From Pseudidiomarina piscicola (GTDB lineage: Bacteria > Pseudomonadota > Gammaproteobacteria > Enterobacterales > Alteromonadaceae), in contig NZ_CADCXY010000008.1 in assembly GCF_902806985.1 (NCBI RefSeq), positions 20,635 through 84,634 of the forward strand: DNA of 64,000 nucleotides, given 5' to 3'. The translations under genes were made by a program, and so were the position numbers. Under the pieces are notes generated by a model that worked only from the letters and a program-made list of their open reading frames with translations, did not search any database and had not been told where the DNA came from. Positions 30,025 through 42,362 of this stretch are shown in pieces (the first letter of the stretch is position 1; every line of letters begins with the position of its first letter).

Positions 30025-30940
30025 GGTCGTCTTCGTTTGGACGGGTTTTAAAGCGTCTATGCACCCATAGATATTGTTCTGGGCATTGTTGAACTGCGTA
30101 TTCCACCATTTTGTTAACCCGTGTGACATCTGCGATCGGGTCAGCGGTTGGGAAGTTGCCAAACTCAGGGTAGAAGGTGACGTCATACCCGCTTCCATCG
30201 GCGCGCCTAAAGCAAGTGGTCGACAGTACAGCACACTTCTTGCTGGCAGCAAATAATAAGGTTCCCGTGGTAGTGCTGGTTTCTTTTACCGCAAAAAACG
30301 GTGCGAACACTGTACGACGGCGGCCATAATCTTGATCGGGAAGGTAGCCAGCAATTTCGCCTTGCTCAATGGCTTGTTTCATACTGCGCACATCGGTCCG
30401 CGGGATCATATATTTGTTCGAACGGCCGCGTCCACGGGTCTGCAGAAATTCCATCAAGGCATTGTTGTGGGGCCGATAAAGCCCCACCGCGGGCTTAATA
30501 AAGCCGTGCAATCGAGCATGCACCTCAAGGCTAAGGAAGTGAAACAACAATAACAGCACGCCCTTGCCTTCTCGCTGGGGCGCCTCGAGGTGTTCAACAC
30601 CGTGTAAATGCAACTTCCGGCGAATACGCCAATCGGGCCACCACCACGCCATACCAGTTTCGAAAAAGGCGATACCGGTATTTTCCATATTGCGTTTTAC
30701 CAGAGCTTCAATTTCATCAGCCGATTTATCGGGAAAGCAGAGTTCAAGATTGCGACGCGCGACACCGGCCCGTTTCGGCACGAATTTATAAAATAGCCGA
30801 CCTAGACCGCGGCCCATCGCCAGCTGCCACTTGTAAGGAAGCCATGAAATAAAATAAAGAAGGCCGACCCCTAACCAGGTCAGCCAATATTTGGGGAGTA
30901 AAAACCTTGCTTCAAACTTAGGTTTTTCAATTATTTTCAT
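30008..30940 (-). CDS. lpxL: Lipid A lauroyl acyltransferase LpxL/LpxM family
   Basis: Late acyltransferase adding a secondary acyl chain to Kdo2-lipid IVA at the inner membrane. 310 residues. A hydrophobic N-terminal anchor (YWLTWLGVGLLYFISWLPY) precedes the acyltransferase domain with the HX4E catalytic motif (HFLSLE), LYRPHNNALME and the YLPDQDYGRR segment. LpxL rather than LpxM is chosen on overall resemblance; exact acyl specificity cannot be read. The start overlaps the end of tolC by 14 bases, so it is probably translated from the tolC transcript. Confidence 0.92.
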   Translation of the reverse strand: MKIIEKPKFEARFLLPKYWLTWLGVGLLYFISWLPYKWQLAMGRGLGRLFYKFVPKRAGVARRNLELCFPDKSADEIEALVKRNMENTGIAFFETGMAWWWPDWRIRRKLHLHGVEHLEAPQREGKGVLLLLFHFLSLEVHARLHGFIKPAVGLYRPHNNALMEFLQTRGRGRSNKYMIPRTDVRSMKQAIEQGEIAGYLPDQDYGRRRTVFAPFFAVKETSTTTGTLLFAASKKCAVLSTTCFRRADGSGYDVTFYPEFGNFPTADPIADVTRVNKMVEYAVQQCPEQYLWVHRRFKTRPNEDDPSLYR

Positions 30941-32285
30941 TAATTAAACTTGCGTTAATTGCCATTAGATCACGTTCACTAATCTTACCTGAAGCTTGTT
31001 GCAGTGTCAGTGATTGACGAATGTAGTTATAACGCGCGGTCGACAAGTTACGACGAGCATTAAACAAGTTTCGTGTGCTATCAAGTACATCAACAATAGT
31101 ACGGGTGCCAACTTCGAAACCGGTTTGTGTTGCTTTAAGCGCACTATCGGCGGAGACGACGGCCTGCTCTAAAGCACGAATAGTGGCAATAGCGGCGACT
31201 AAGTCGTAATAGGCACTACGTACTTGGCGTTCAACGTTTCGACGTGTGAACTCAAGCTGTTGGCTGCTAGCAACGTAATTGGCTCGCGCTTGTTCGGCTT
31301 GTGATGAGGTACGAAAACCACTAAACAAAGGCACATTTAGGTTGACCCCAATCGACGAGCTATCCATACGAGGCGGGTTCGAGGTGCGACCTAGAACTTC
31401 GCTTTCGCTATCTTGCGTCGACAATGAGCCGCTCAATGAAACCTGTGGGTAGTGCCCAGCTAGCGCTAAATCGATTTGTTGGTCGGAAATTTCGACGGAT
31501 ACGCGCTGTACCAAAAGCTGTAGGTTTTTGTCCTCAGCAGTCGCTACCCAGTTATCTGCATTTTCTGGGTTTGGCGCGCTCGGTGAAAAGTTCTTCGTAT
31601 CTAGTTCAGCGATATCTTGATGATAACGTCCGGTAATTTCACGTAGACTTTCTTGCGCGATTTCCACTGCGTTTTTGGCTTGGATTTCACGCGCAACAGC
31701 ATTGTCAAACTGTGCTTGAGCTTCATGCACGTCGGTAATGGCTGTTAAACCAACTGAAAAGCGTTGCTTGGTTTGCTCAAGTTGACGTTCAATGGCGCGT
31801 TTTTCGGCTTGCGCGAACTCTAGGTCATCTTTGCGCTCAAGTACGCTAAAGTAGGCGTTGACGACGCGTAACATCAAGTTTTGACGTTCACTGAGGTAGT
31901 TGACTTCAGCTTGATAGGCTTGTTTATCAGCTATTTCAGTTTGTTCCCATGTCGCTTTGTTGAAAAGCGTTTGGCTTAAGTTAACGCCAGCGCTCCAACC
32001 GGTACTGGTAATGTCGTACATAAAACTATTACCGGAACTATCGAAGTCTTGGGTTTCACGGGTGCTACGCGAGTAGCCAGCTTGAAAGCCGACCTGTGGC
32101 CACCAACTAGCTTCGGCAATATTCACCCCTTGGCGAGCAGCATCTCGTTGGGCTTGAGCTTGTTTTAACGTAGGATCATTTTGCAGTGCGAGTTGAAAAA
32201 TCTGCGCAAGGTCGTCAGCATAAGTGACTGAGCTACCTGCTGCAAAAGAGAGTCCGATTAGAGCTGAAAGAAACTTTTTTTTCAT
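30927..32285 (-). CDS. tolC: TolC family outer membrane efflux channel
   Basis: Trimeric outer membrane duct used by drug efflux pumps and type I secretion. 452 residues with signal peptide (MKKKFLSALIGLSFAAGSSVTYA). Two outer membrane efflux protein repeats are apparent, with DLAQIFQLALQNDPTLKQAQAQRDAAR at the mature N-terminus and TIVDVLDSTRNLFNARRNLSTARYNYI near the C-terminus. Slightly shorter than E. coli TolC (493), mainly lacking the C-terminal tail. Divergent from nudF as in E. coli, which makes it the main TolC and not a NodT-like paralogue. Confidence 0.95.
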   Translation of the reverse strand: MKKKFLSALIGLSFAAGSSVTYADDLAQIFQLALQNDPTLKQAQAQRDAARQGVNIAEASWWPQVGFQAGYSRSTRETQDFDSSGNSFMYDITSTGWSAGVNLSQTLFNKATWEQTEIADKQAYQAEVNYLSERQNLMLRVVNAYFSVLERKDDLEFAQAEKRAIERQLEQTKQRFSVGLTAITDVHEAQAQFDNAVAREIQAKNAVEIAQESLREITGRYHQDIAELDTKNFSPSAPNPENADNWVATAEDKNLQLLVQRVSVEISDQQIDLALAGHYPQVSLSGSLSTQDSESEVLGRTSNPPRMDSSSIGVNLNVPLFSGFRTSSQAEQARANYVASSQQLEFTRRNVERQVRSAYYDLVAAIATIRALEQAVVSADSALKATQTGFEVGTRTIVDVLDSTRNLFNARRNLSTARYNYIRQSLTLQQASGKISERDLMAINASLINENN

Positions 32286-32514
32286 GAGTTCAGTTGTCCT
32301 GATAGGTTTGTCTGGCTCAAATGACTGTTGCTAATGGGTCGGTATTTTACATACACATTTGAATGATTACTAGCATACATCCGATAGTACGCACGAATCA
32401 TGCTTTTAGTTGCAACGGGACGTGCTTAAATGTAACCAAATATAAGAAGTATGCACTTATTTTCATTTTTTTCCGTAATCAACGTAGACATCTGACTAAG
32501 GCAAAAGGTTTACC

Positions 32515-33123
32515 GTGCAAAGATTTAATCATGACGATTATCAAATTCTCGAGAAAAAATCACTACGCAAGGGCTTTCTTAGCCTGTTTAGTTACCGTTT
32601 AAAGCACAAGCTGTTTGCCGGTGGTTGGTCACAGGAGTTTGAACGCGAAATCATGGACCGCGGGCATGCGGTTGTGGTGCTACCCTATGATGCGGAGCGC
32701 GACGAGTTGGTGCTACTCGAACAATTTCGGATTGGTGCACTAGAGCAAAGTGATTCGCCATGGCTGCTCGAATTTGTGGCCGGAATGATAGATAACCCCG
32801 ACGAAACGGCTGAGTCAGTAGCGCATCGAGAACTGGAAGAAGAGGCTGGGCTGCACGCCCATCAGCTTGACTATGCGCTGACGTATTTATCGACTCCTGG
32901 CGGGTGTAGCGAAAAGATCTCTATCTATCTTGCCCATGTGGATAGCAGTAAAGCTGCCCGACACGGCGGTCTGGCAAGTGAGAATGAAGACATACTCGTG
33001 CACGTGCTTCCGCGAACTGAAGTGGTAGAGCTGCTAGAGCAAGGAAAAATTAACAATGCCGCGAGTGTGATTGGGCTACAATGGTTGCAATTACACTTGG
33101 CTGACATTCGAAAGCAAAAATAG
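32515..33123 (+). CDS. nudF: ADP-ribose diphosphatase NudF
   Basis: Nudix hydrolase splitting ADP-ribose to AMP and ribose 5-phosphate. 202 residues; GTG start at 32515 with AAAAGG six bases upstream. The Nudix box runs G-X5-E-X7-REL-X2-E-X-G-L (GMIDNPDETAESVAHRELEE continuing to EAGL), preceded by LEFVAG and followed by YLSTPGGCSEKISIYLA, a pattern of the ADP-ribose subgroup. The C-terminal NNAASVIGLQWLQLH is conserved with E. coli NudF. Heads a nudF-yqiB pair, then parE. Confidence 0.95.
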   Translation: MQRFNHDDYQILEKKSLRKGFLSLFSYRLKHKLFAGGWSQEFEREIMDRGHAVVVLPYDAERDELVLLEQFRIGALEQSDSPWLLEFVAGMIDNPDETAESVAHRELEEEAGLHAHQLDYALTYLSTPGGCSEKISIYLAHVDSSKAARHGGLASENEDILVHVLPRTEVVELLEQGKINNAASVIGLQWLQLHLADIRKQK

Positions 33124-33132
33124 ACGAGGCTT

Positions 33133-33573
33133 ATGGCTACTGACGTGGTGCGAAAACGTTATCAATTTGATTTGGCAGCGCTACAGCGTCTGGCAGCGTT
33201 AAACTATGCTGCGCTAGAAAGTATTGTGCTGCAGCTAAAGCAAGGGCGAGAACGGCTGATTAAAGTCGGCGCGAACTTGCACTTTCGCATTGCGGTAACC
33301 GAACAAGCTCGTTACACCACCGACGTTAAAATTCGTCAGCATGCACTAGAAAAACAACTGCCTGGGTTAGTAGAAACCGAGTTGGACGTGAGGCTCTATC
33401 ACGACGCTCAGCTTGCAGAAGTAACGCGTAGTCAAAATGTTAGCCGACTTGAAGCGGTTTATGCGCAGCCTAATAAAGCGATGCACCATGCCAATGAAAA
33501 ATTTCAAGTGAATCGTTTTTTGCAAGAGTGGCTGGAGCTTATTCGCGAACAAGGGCTAGCAGGCGAATACTAA
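33133..33573 (+). CDS. yqiB: DUF1249 family protein YqiB
   Basis: Conserved cytoplasmic protein of unknown function, 146 residues. The family pattern is clear: NYAALESIVLQLKQGRERL at the start and a C-terminal block YAQPNKAMHHANEKFQVNRF with LQEWLELI. It begins nine bases after nudF. In E. coli cpdA and yqiA follow; here the next gene is parE, so both are missing from the usual place. Confidence 0.92.
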   Translation: MATDVVRKRYQFDLAALQRLAALNYAALESIVLQLKQGRERLIKVGANLHFRIAVTEQARYTTDVKIRQHALEKQLPGLVETELDVRLYHDAQLAEVTRSQNVSRLEAVYAQPNKAMHHANEKFQVNRFLQEWLELIREQGLAGEY

Positions 33574-33607
33574 CTTGAGTTTCCGCTCATCCTGTAACAG
33601 TATATGA

Positions 33608-35542
<1,935 letters not shown>

Positions 35543-35554
35543 GGAGAATTAAAC

Positions 35555-37795
35555 ATGACGATGGACACCGTAGAACAAATTCCATTACGCCGCTTCACCG
35601 AAGACGCCTACTTAAATTACTCCATGTACGTCATTATGGACCGAGCCCTGCCACATATTGGTGATGGCTTGAAGCCGGTACAAAGACGTATTATTTATGC
35701 CATGTCAGAGCTTGGTTTATCGGCCCTAGCAAAGTATAAAAAGTCGGCTCGTACCGTGGGTGATGTGCTCGGTAAGTTTCACCCCCATGGCGACAGTGCG
35801 TGTTACGAGGCCATGGTACTAATGGCGCAACCGTTTTCCTATCGCTACCCACTGGTCGATGGCCAAGGTAACTGGGGCTCGCAAGACGATCCAAAGTCGT
35901 TCGCAGCAATGCGTTATACGGAAGCAAAGCTGTCACGATTTAGTGAGTTACTGCTTAGCGAGCTAGGCCAGGGCACTGTCGACTGGACACCAAACTTCGA
36001 CGGCACCATGAAAGAGCCGCGCATGCTGCCGGCGCGTTTACCGCATATTCTATTAAATGGGGTCACCGGCATCGCCGTCGGTATGGCGACCGATATTCCT
36101 CCGCACAATGCCCGCGAAGTGGCTCATGCTTGCGCCTTGCTATTAGAAAAGCCAAGTGCCGACCTGAGCGAGGTAATGGAACACCTACGCGGCCCAGACT
36201 ATCCGACAGATGCTGAGATTATTACTCCGGCAGCCGATATCGTAAAACTTTACGAAACTGGCCGTGGCAGTATCCGAATGCGCGCTAAATACCAAATTGA
36301 AGACGGTGAAGTAGTTATCCACGCTTTACCCCATCAAGCTTCAGGCTCAAAGGTGTTAGAGCAAATTGCCGCGCAGATGCAGGCCAAGAAACTACCTATG
36401 GTGTCAGACTTACGTGACGAATCTGACCATGAAAACCCGACGCGACTGGTGGTGGTTCCGCGTTCAAATCGCGTTGATGTGGAACAAATGATGCAACACT
36501 TGTTTGCGACCACAGATTTAGAGAAACAGTACCGCGTTAACTTAAATATGTTGGGCCTTGATGGCCGTCCCCAGGTGAAGCCGATCCTTAATGTGCTCAA
36601 AGAGTGGCTTACCTTCCGACAAACAACAGTAACCCGCCGCTTACAGCATCGGCTCGATAAAGTACTCGCGCGGTTACATATTCTCGAAGGCTTGTTGATT
36701 GCGTATCTAAACTTAGACGAAGTGATAGAAATCATTCGTTACGAAGATGAGCCTAAAGCTGAGCTAATTAAACGCTTCAAGCTGACCGAAATTCAAGCCG
36801 AAGCCATTCTTGAGCTGAAACTTCGTCACTTAGCTAAGTTAGAAGAAATGAAGCTGAAGGGTGAACAAGACGAACTGGAAAAAGAGCGCAAGCAACTCGA
36901 GTTACTGTTGAGCTCAGACCGTCGTTTGAAAACACTGATCCGCAAAGAGATTCTGGCTGATGCCGAAAAATATGGTGATGAGCGTCGCTCACCGCTAGTT
37001 GAGCGTCAAGAAGCGAAAGCCTTGAGCGAACGTGATTTGACACCAGCCGAGTCGGTGACTGTTGTGTTATCGAAGAAAGGTTGGGTACGTGCGGCGAAGG
37101 GGCATGATGTCGATGGCACCAGCTTGGCCTATAAGTCGGGCGATAGTTTCCTCGCAAGTGCGCAAGGAAAGAGTAATCAACAGGTAGTGTTTTTAGATAG
37201 TTCTGGTCGAAGTTTTTCTTGTGAAGCCCACTTGCTGCCGTCGGCGCGAACTCAGGGTGAGCCTTTGACAGGGCGCTTTAGCTTGGTCGCCGGTGAAGTG
37301 GTTGAGCAAGTGATGATGGCAAAAGATGAACAACGTTATTTGCTGGCGTCCGACGCAGGCTATGGTTTTGTCTGTAAATTTAGTGATTTAGTGAGTCGTA
37401 ATAAAAACGGTAAAGCGATTTTGAAATTACCGGCGGGCGCCAAAATACTGCCACCGAATCCGGTCACTGAAGTCGCTAGTGACTTGTTGGTAGCGGTGTC
37501 CAATGAAGGTCGCATGTTGATATTCCCAGTGGCTGATTTACCTGAATTATCGAAAGGTAAAGGCAATAAAATGCTGAGTATTCCGACGTTACGCGCGCAA
37601 ACGCGAGAGGAATATGTGGTAGCGACCAATGTAGTACCCAGTGATGCAGCCATTACCTTACTTGCAGGTAAGCGCAAACTAACCTTGAAGCCAGCAGATT
37701 TAGAGCACTATCGCGGTGAGCGTGGGCGTCGAGGCAATAAATTGCCGCGCGGTTTACAGCGAGTTGACGCCATTACTGTCGACAATAAAGACTAA
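35555..37795 (+). CDS. parC: DNA topoisomerase IV subunit A
   Basis: Breaks and rejoins DNA for decatenation. 746 residues. The catalytic Tyr is Tyr121 in [15 protein letters not shown]. The quinolone-determining segment reads [14 protein letters not shown], with Ser81 and Glu85 (E. coli Ser80/Glu84) both the susceptible-type residues. A coiled-coil tower and a C-terminal beta-pinwheel follow. AAGGAGA precedes the ATG. The start is the second of two near ATG codons judged by reading frame and family alignment ([14 protein letters not shown]). Confidence 0.98.
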   Translation: MTMDTVEQIPLRRFTEDAYLNYSMYVIMDRALPHIGDGLKPVQRRIIYAMSELGLSALAKYKKSARTVGDVLGKFHPHGDSACYEAMVLMAQPFSYRYPLVDGQGNWGSQDDPKSFAAMRYTEAKLSRFSELLLSELGQGTVDWTPNFDGTMKEPRMLPARLPHILLNGVTGIAVGMATDIPPHNAREVAHACALLLEKPSADLSEVMEHLRGPDYPTDAEIITPAADIVKLYETGRGSIRMRAKYQIEDGEVVIHALPHQASGSKVLEQIAAQMQAKKLPMVSDLRDESDHENPTRLVVVPRSNRVDVEQMMQHLFATTDLEKQYRVNLNMLGLDGRPQVKPILNVLKEWLTFRQTTVTRRLQHRLDKVLARLHILEGLLIAYLNLDEVIEIIRYEDEPKAELIKRFKLTEIQAEAILELKLRHLAKLEEMKLKGEQDELEKERKQLELLLSSDRRLKTLIRKEILADAEKYGDERRSPLVERQEAKALSERDLTPAESVTVVLSKKGWVRAAKGHDVDGTSLAYKSGDSFLASAQGKSNQQVVFLDSSGRSFSCEAHLLPSARTQGEPLTGRFSLVAGEVVEQVMMAKDEQRYLLASDAGYGFVCKFSDLVSRNKNGKAILKLPAGAKILPPNPVTEVASDLLVAVSNEGRMLIFPVADLPELSKGKGNKMLSIPTLRAQTREEYVVATNVVPSDAAITLLAGKRKLTLKPADLEHYRGERGRRGNKLPRGLQRVDAITVDNKD

Positions 37796-37854
37796 CGGTC
37801 GTTTTTTTAGTAGCGAAATAGGTATAATAGCGAGCAGCAAAGAAAGGAGAATGC

Positions 37855-38583
37855 ATGCTCGCTGTTGTACGACTTATATTACTTGGCTGTTTCGTGGTGA
37901 TTTCTGGGGTTCTGGGACTCATTTTTTGTTTGATGCGCCCATTCCATCCAAACAATACCCCTATTTTTGCGCATCTTTATGGTCGCATGCATAAGCTACT
38001 GGGGGTCGATTTAGAAATTCGCGTTCCTGATGGCCTGTTTGCTGGCGCACCCTACGTATATATCGCTAACCATCAGAATACCTACGATATTTTCACTCTA
38101 AGCAGAGCTATGCCGCCACGTTCAGTGAGCATCGGCAAAAAGAGTCTCAAGTGGGTTCCTTTTTTTGGTCAACTGTACTGGTTGGCGGGTAATATTCTCA
38201 TTGATCGGAAGAACACGGGCCGCGCTCGAGGTACCATCGATCAAGCGGCACAAGCGATCAAACAGCGCCAGCTATCTGTGCTGTTGTTTCCTGAAGGAAC
38301 GCGCAGCTACGGTCGTGGATTGTTACCTTTTAAAACCGGCGCATTTCGTACCGCGCTGCAAGCCAATGTACCGATCGTTCCTATTTGTGTTTCCAATCTG
38401 CACGGACGTATCAAACTGAACCGGTGGAATAACGGCAAAATTTTGATCGAGATGTTGCCGCCTATCCAGGTTAGCGATTATTCTGGTGAAAACGTTCGAG
38501 CGTTGGTGGCACATTGTCACCAGCAGATGCAATCAAAGATTAGCGAGCTTGATCATGAGTTGTCGCAGCAACCGCAAGCCTAA
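37855..38583 (+). CDS. plsC: 1-acyl-sn-glycerol-3-phosphate acyltransferase
   Basis: Acylates lysophosphatidic acid to phosphatidic acid at the inner membrane, the step after PlsY in this window. 242 residues. N-terminal hydrophobic anchor (VRLILLGCFVVISGVLGLIFCLM), the HX4D motif NHQNTYD, FFGQLYWLAGNILIDR, FPEGTRSYGRGLLPFKTG and VPIVPICVSN. AAAGGAG precedes the ATG; TATAAT at 37823-37828 may be a -10. rraB follows immediately. Confidence 0.96.
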   Translation: MLAVVRLILLGCFVVISGVLGLIFCLMRPFHPNNTPIFAHLYGRMHKLLGVDLEIRVPDGLFAGAPYVYIANHQNTYDIFTLSRAMPPRSVSIGKKSLKWVPFFGQLYWLAGNILIDRKNTGRARGTIDQAAQAIKQRQLSVLLFPEGTRSYGRGLLPFKTGAFRTALQANVPIVPICVSNLHGRIKLNRWNNGKILIEMLPPIQVSDYSGENVRALVAHCHQQMQSKISELDHELSQQPQA

Positions 38584-38595
38584 GTGGAGCAAGTG

Positions 38596-38955
38596 ATGAG
38601 TGTAGATAAACAAGCGATTCATGAACAAACGGCAGAAACTATCGCAGCGCTGCTCGCCGATGGCGCGCCGACAGATGCACAGTATGCCATTGAACATCAC
38701 CTCGCCAGCCCCGACTTCACTAAGCTAGAAAAAGCTGCGGTAGAGCTGGTTAAGCTAGGATTCCATGTCGATGATGCCGATGAGTTTGAGCTTGAAGACG
38801 GCAGTCGCTGGTTTGCCTTTGCCGCATTAAGTGAACTCCCCCTAGAGCAGGATAAAATTGAAAGCCAAGCGTTAAGTGTCGCCGAACTAGCGGCAGAAAC
38901 AGGCGTTGAATATGACGGCTGGGGTACTTTTTTCGGAGACGATGAAGAAGAGTAG
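38596..38955 (+). CDS. rraB: Ribonuclease E inhibitor RraB
   Basis: Binds RNase E and modulates mRNA decay. 119 residues from the ATG at 38596, which has GGAG upstream; a GTG four codons earlier abuts the plsC stop and is less likely. Conserved stretches with E. coli RraB: AQYAIEHHLASPDFTKLEKAAVELVKLGF and VEYDGWGTFFGDDEEE. The C-terminal acidic tail is much shorter than in E. coli. Probably co-transcribed with plsC. Confidence 0.93.
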   Translation: MSVDKQAIHEQTAETIAALLADGAPTDAQYAIEHHLASPDFTKLEKAAVELVKLGFHVDDADEFELEDGSRWFAFAALSELPLEQDKIESQALSVAELAAETGVEYDGWGTFFGDDEEE

Positions 38956-38970
38956 GGCTTAGGTGTTCAA

Positions 38971-39000
38971 CAACTAAGGCTCCATATAGAGCCTTAGTTG
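38971..39000. terminator. Perfect 12-bp hairpin between convergent rraB and valS
   Basis: CAACTAAGGCTC and its exact reverse complement flank a 6-base loop CATATA. There is no T run on either side, so it is not a textbook intrinsic terminator; it may still end or protect both convergent transcripts. Confidence 0.5.
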
Positions 39001-39034
39001 CCAACGAACCGTTTAGCTAGTTAAACCACAGCCA

Positions 39035-41887
39035 TTAAAGTGCGGCAATTTTTGCTCTTTGTAGCTGCAACTGTTGCAAGGTTTCTTCAGCGCTTTGCAG
39101 CTTCTCTCGCTCTTTTGCAATCACGTCCTCTGGTGCTCGGCTAACAAAATTCTCATTGGTCAATTTCCGTGAGAAGATCGACACTTCTTTTTCAGCTTTA
39201 TCAATCGCTTTATCTAAGCGTGCTAACTCTGCCGCGGTATCGATAAGGCCTGCCATAGGAATGTGCATCTCCATGCGAGCCACAAGTGCTGTTGCGCTTG
39301 CTGGCGCATCATCAGAGCTGTCGATAAACTCAACACTCTCAAGTTTGGCTAATGAGCTTAAAAAGCCCATGTTCTGCTCTAATCGTTCACGCTCTTGACT
39401 GTCAGCGTTCGCTACCAGAACCGGCAGAGGGGTATTTGGAGACAGGTTCATTTCGCCACGAATGTTGCGGATGGCCACGATCACTTGCTTTAACCACTCC
39501 ATGTCATCGCGGGCTGAGGCGTAGCGCTGAGTCTGAACTTGTGGATAGGCCTGCAACATAACTGTCTCACCTTCCACCCCAGCTAATGGCGCGACACGTT
39601 GCCATATTTCCTCGGTAATAAAAGGCAACAACGGATGTAATAAACGCAGGAGTTGTTCAAGTACAGTGACCAGAGTATGTCGGGTTCCACGCAGTTGTGC
39701 TTCATCGCCGTTGAACAACACCGGTTTAGTGAGCTCAAGGTACCAATCACAGAACTGATTCCAGGTGAACTCATAGGCAATCGCTGCAGCCTGATCGAAA
39801 CGATAGTTATCAAGCGCATGCCGGAACTGCTTAACGGTGTCATTAAAGCACTCAATGATCCACTGATCGGGCAACGATAAGGTCATGTCACCACCGTTAC
39901 CACCACAATCGTGGTCTTCGGTATTCATCAACACGTAGCGGCTCGCATTCCATAGTTTATTACAGAAGTTACGATAGCCCTCGAGGCGTTTCATATCCCA
40001 GTTGATATCACGTCCGGTCGATGCCAAGGCGGCGAGCGTAAAGCGCAGGGCATCGGTACCGTGAGCAGTGATACCGTCGGGGAATTGCTTCTCGGTACGC
40101 TTTTTGATCTTCGCTTCGAGCTGCGGTTGCATCATATTTGCCGTGCGCTTGTCCACTAAGGTGGCGCGGTCAATACCATCAATCATGTCGAGCGGATCGA
40201 GAACATTGCCTTTCGACTTCGACATTTTTTGACCTTCTTCATCACGAATCAGGCCCGTTACATAAACGGTTTTAAAGGGAACTTGAGGCTTGCCGTTTTC
40301 ATCTTTCAGGAAGTGCATGGTCATCATGATCATGCGGGCGACCCAGAAGAAAATAATATCGAAACCAGTGACCAAAACATCCGTTGGATGGAAGGTTTTT
40401 AGGTCTTCTGTGTTTTCTGGCCAGCCCAATGTTGAGAAGCTCCATAATGCCGACGAAAACCAGGTATCAAGAACGTCTTCATCTTGGCTTAAGACGATAT
40501 CGGCGCTGAGATTATTTTCCTGACGCACTTCCTCTTCATCGCGGCCGACATAAACATTACCCTGCTCGTCGTACCATGCCGGGATACGGTGTCCCCACCA
40601 GAGTTGACGCGAAATACACCAATCTTGTATGTCACGCATCCACGCGAAGTACATGTTTTCGTATTGCTTAGGTACAAACTGGATCTCACCGTCTTCAACC
40701 GCTTTGGTTGCCTGTTCAGCAAGAGGTGCCACGCGCACATACCACTGGTCAGTAAGGTGAGGTTCAATCGGTACACCACCACGGTCACCGTAAGGGACTT
40801 TATTGGTATGTTTTTCGATTTTTTCGAGTAAGCCGGCACTATCAAAGTCGGCGATCACTTGCTTACGAGCCGCAAATCGCTCGAGCCCCTGATAGGCCGC
40901 CGGCAAGGTACCGTCAAAGCCATCGATAGCGTCAATAGCTTCGCCCGTTGGCGTATAAAGGCCGGCTTTTTCACGTACGTGAGCATGATCGTCGAGTACT
41001 GCAATCATTGCCATTTTATTACGCTTGCCAATATCGTAGTCATTGAAATCGTGGGCCGGAGTGATTTTCACACAGCCAGTTCCAAATTCTTGATCGACGT
41101 AGCTATCGGCGATAATTGGAATACGACGGTTAACCAAGGGCAAGTCAATAAACTTGCCTACTAAGGCTTTATAACGTTCGTCGTCCGGGTGCACCGCCAC
41201 GCAAACATCGCCAAGCATTGTTTCAGGGCGAGTCGTTGCGACGACTAAGTGATCTTTACCATCGGCAGTGGTGGCACCGTCTGCAAGAGGATAACGCAAG
41301 TGCCAGATGTGGCCTTGCTGCTCTTTATTTTCAACTTCTAAGTCGGAAATTGCAGTTTGTAATTTGGGGTCCCAGTTGACCAAGCGCTTGCCGCGGTAAA
41401 TGAGCTTTTCTTTGTGCAAGCGAACGAACACTTCTTTGACGGCATTTGATAAACCGTCGTCCATGGTAAAACGTTCACGGTCCCAATCGACAGAATCACC
41501 TAGCCGGCGCATTTGCTGCGTAATGGTGCCGCCCGATTGGTTCTTCCACTCCCAGATCTTATCGATAAAGGCTTCGCGACCAAGCTCTTGACGACTACGT
41601 CCCTGCGCTGCGAGTTGCCGCTCAACCACCATTTGTGTAGCGATACCGGCGTGATCAGAGCCAACTTGCCAAAGACTGTTATAACCATCCATACGCTTAT
41701 ACCGGGTAAGAGTATCCATAATGGTATGCTGAAACGCATGGCCCATGTGGAGGCTACCCGTTACATTGGGTGGTGGAATCATGATGCAGTAGCTACTGCC
41801 TTGGCCGGAGGGTTTGAAATAACCTGCCTGCTCCCATTTTTGGTAAAGAGCTTGCTCGATAGCATTGGGCGAATACGTTTTATCCAT
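39035..41887 (-). CDS. valS: Valyl-tRNA synthetase
   Basis: Charges tRNA-Val. 950 residues, the usual length. Class I signatures: [15 protein letters not shown] (HIGH box) near residue 40 and [14 protein letters not shown] (KMSKS) in the middle; the editing CP1 domain contains [15 protein letters not shown] and [10 protein letters not shown]; a C-terminal coiled coil ([19 protein letters not shown]) binds tRNA. Last gene of pepA-holC-valS, 21 bases after holC. Confidence 0.98.
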   Translation of the reverse strand: MDKTYSPNAIEQALYQKWEQAGYFKPSGQGSSYCIMIPPPNVTGSLHMGHAFQHTIMDTLTRYKRMDGYNSLWQVGSDHAGIATQMVVERQLAAQGRSRQELGREAFIDKIWEWKNQSGGTITQQMRRLGDSVDWDRERFTMDDGLSNAVKEVFVRLHKEKLIYRGKRLVNWDPKLQTAISDLEVENKEQQGHIWHLRYPLADGATTADGKDHLVVATTRPETMLGDVCVAVHPDDERYKALVGKFIDLPLVNRRIPIIADSYVDQEFGTGCVKITPAHDFNDYDIGKRNKMAMIAVLDDHAHVREKAGLYTPTGEAIDAIDGFDGTLPAAYQGLERFAARKQVIADFDSAGLLEKIEKHTNKVPYGDRGGVPIEPHLTDQWYVRVAPLAEQATKAVEDGEIQFVPKQYENMYFAWMRDIQDWCISRQLWWGHRIPAWYDEQGNVYVGRDEEEVRQENNLSADIVLSQDEDVLDTWFSSALWSFSTLGWPENTEDLKTFHPTDVLVTGFDIIFFWVARMIMMTMHFLKDENGKPQVPFKTVYVTGLIRDEEGQKMSKSKGNVLDPLDMIDGIDRATLVDKRTANMMQPQLEAKIKKRTEKQFPDGITAHGTDALRFTLAALASTGRDINWDMKRLEGYRNFCNKLWNASRYVLMNTEDHDCGGNGGDMTLSLPDQWIIECFNDTVKQFRHALDNYRFDQAAAIAYEFTWNQFCDWYLELTKPVLFNGDEAQLRGTRHTLVTVLEQLLRLLHPLLPFITEEIWQRVAPLAGVEGETVMLQAYPQVQTQRYASARDDMEWLKQVIVAIRNIRGEMNLSPNTPLPVLVANADSQERERLEQNMGFLSSLAKLESVEFIDSSDDAPASATALVARMEMHIPMAGLIDTAAELARLDKAIDKAEKEVSIFSRKLTNENFVSRAPEDVIAKEREKLQSAEETLQQLQLQRAKIAAL

Positions 41888-41908
41888 GAGTAACCTTCAC
41901 GACATTAA

Positions 41909-42361
41909 TTAATTTGAATTGAGTTCTAGTTCAGCCGCCTTTATGGTGCTGAGATTGACGCCTTGCTGGCGGTACCATTTGAAACGCTCACGCGCTTCTT
42001 GGCGCTGTTCAGGTGCGCTAGGCACCTGATCTAAAATAAGTTGCGCACCGGCGAACTGTGGTGCGGTGGGCATAAAGTTGACGACGACTTTACAGCGTCG
42101 TTGACTTACTTCTGCGGCGGGCCAACAAAGCTCAACTGGCGCACCGTACGCAGGACCCTCACCCACCAGGTTATGAGGTACAAAGGCATCTGCGGGCTGT
42201 TGCCATAATGCTTCATCGAGTGTCTCAGCGTGGGCTTGGTCACGACACCAAACGCGCACGCTACCAAACTCACGCCAGCGCTCACAAATAAACTGGCAGA
42301 ACAGCGCAAGTTGCTGTTCTTCGTTCACTTCGTCAAGAACGTAGAAGATGCCCTGTACCAT
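41909..42361 (-). CDS. holC: DNA polymerase III chi subunit
   Basis: Part of the clamp loader; links polymerase III to single-strand binding protein. 150 residues, close to E. coli chi (147). FYVLDEVNEEQQLALFCQFICERW, the VWCRDQAHAETLDEALWQQPADAFVPHNLVGEGP block and VVNFMPTAP are family-typical. It starts one base after the pepA stop and precedes valS, the standard gammaproteobacterial order. Confidence 0.95.
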   Translation of the reverse strand: MVQGIFYVLDEVNEEQQLALFCQFICERWREFGSVRVWCRDQAHAETLDEALWQQPADAFVPHNLVGEGPAYGAPVELCWPAAEVSQRRCKVVVNFMPTAPQFAGAQLILDQVPSAPEQRQEARERFKWYRQQGVNLSTIKAAELELNSN

Positions 42362-42362
42362 A

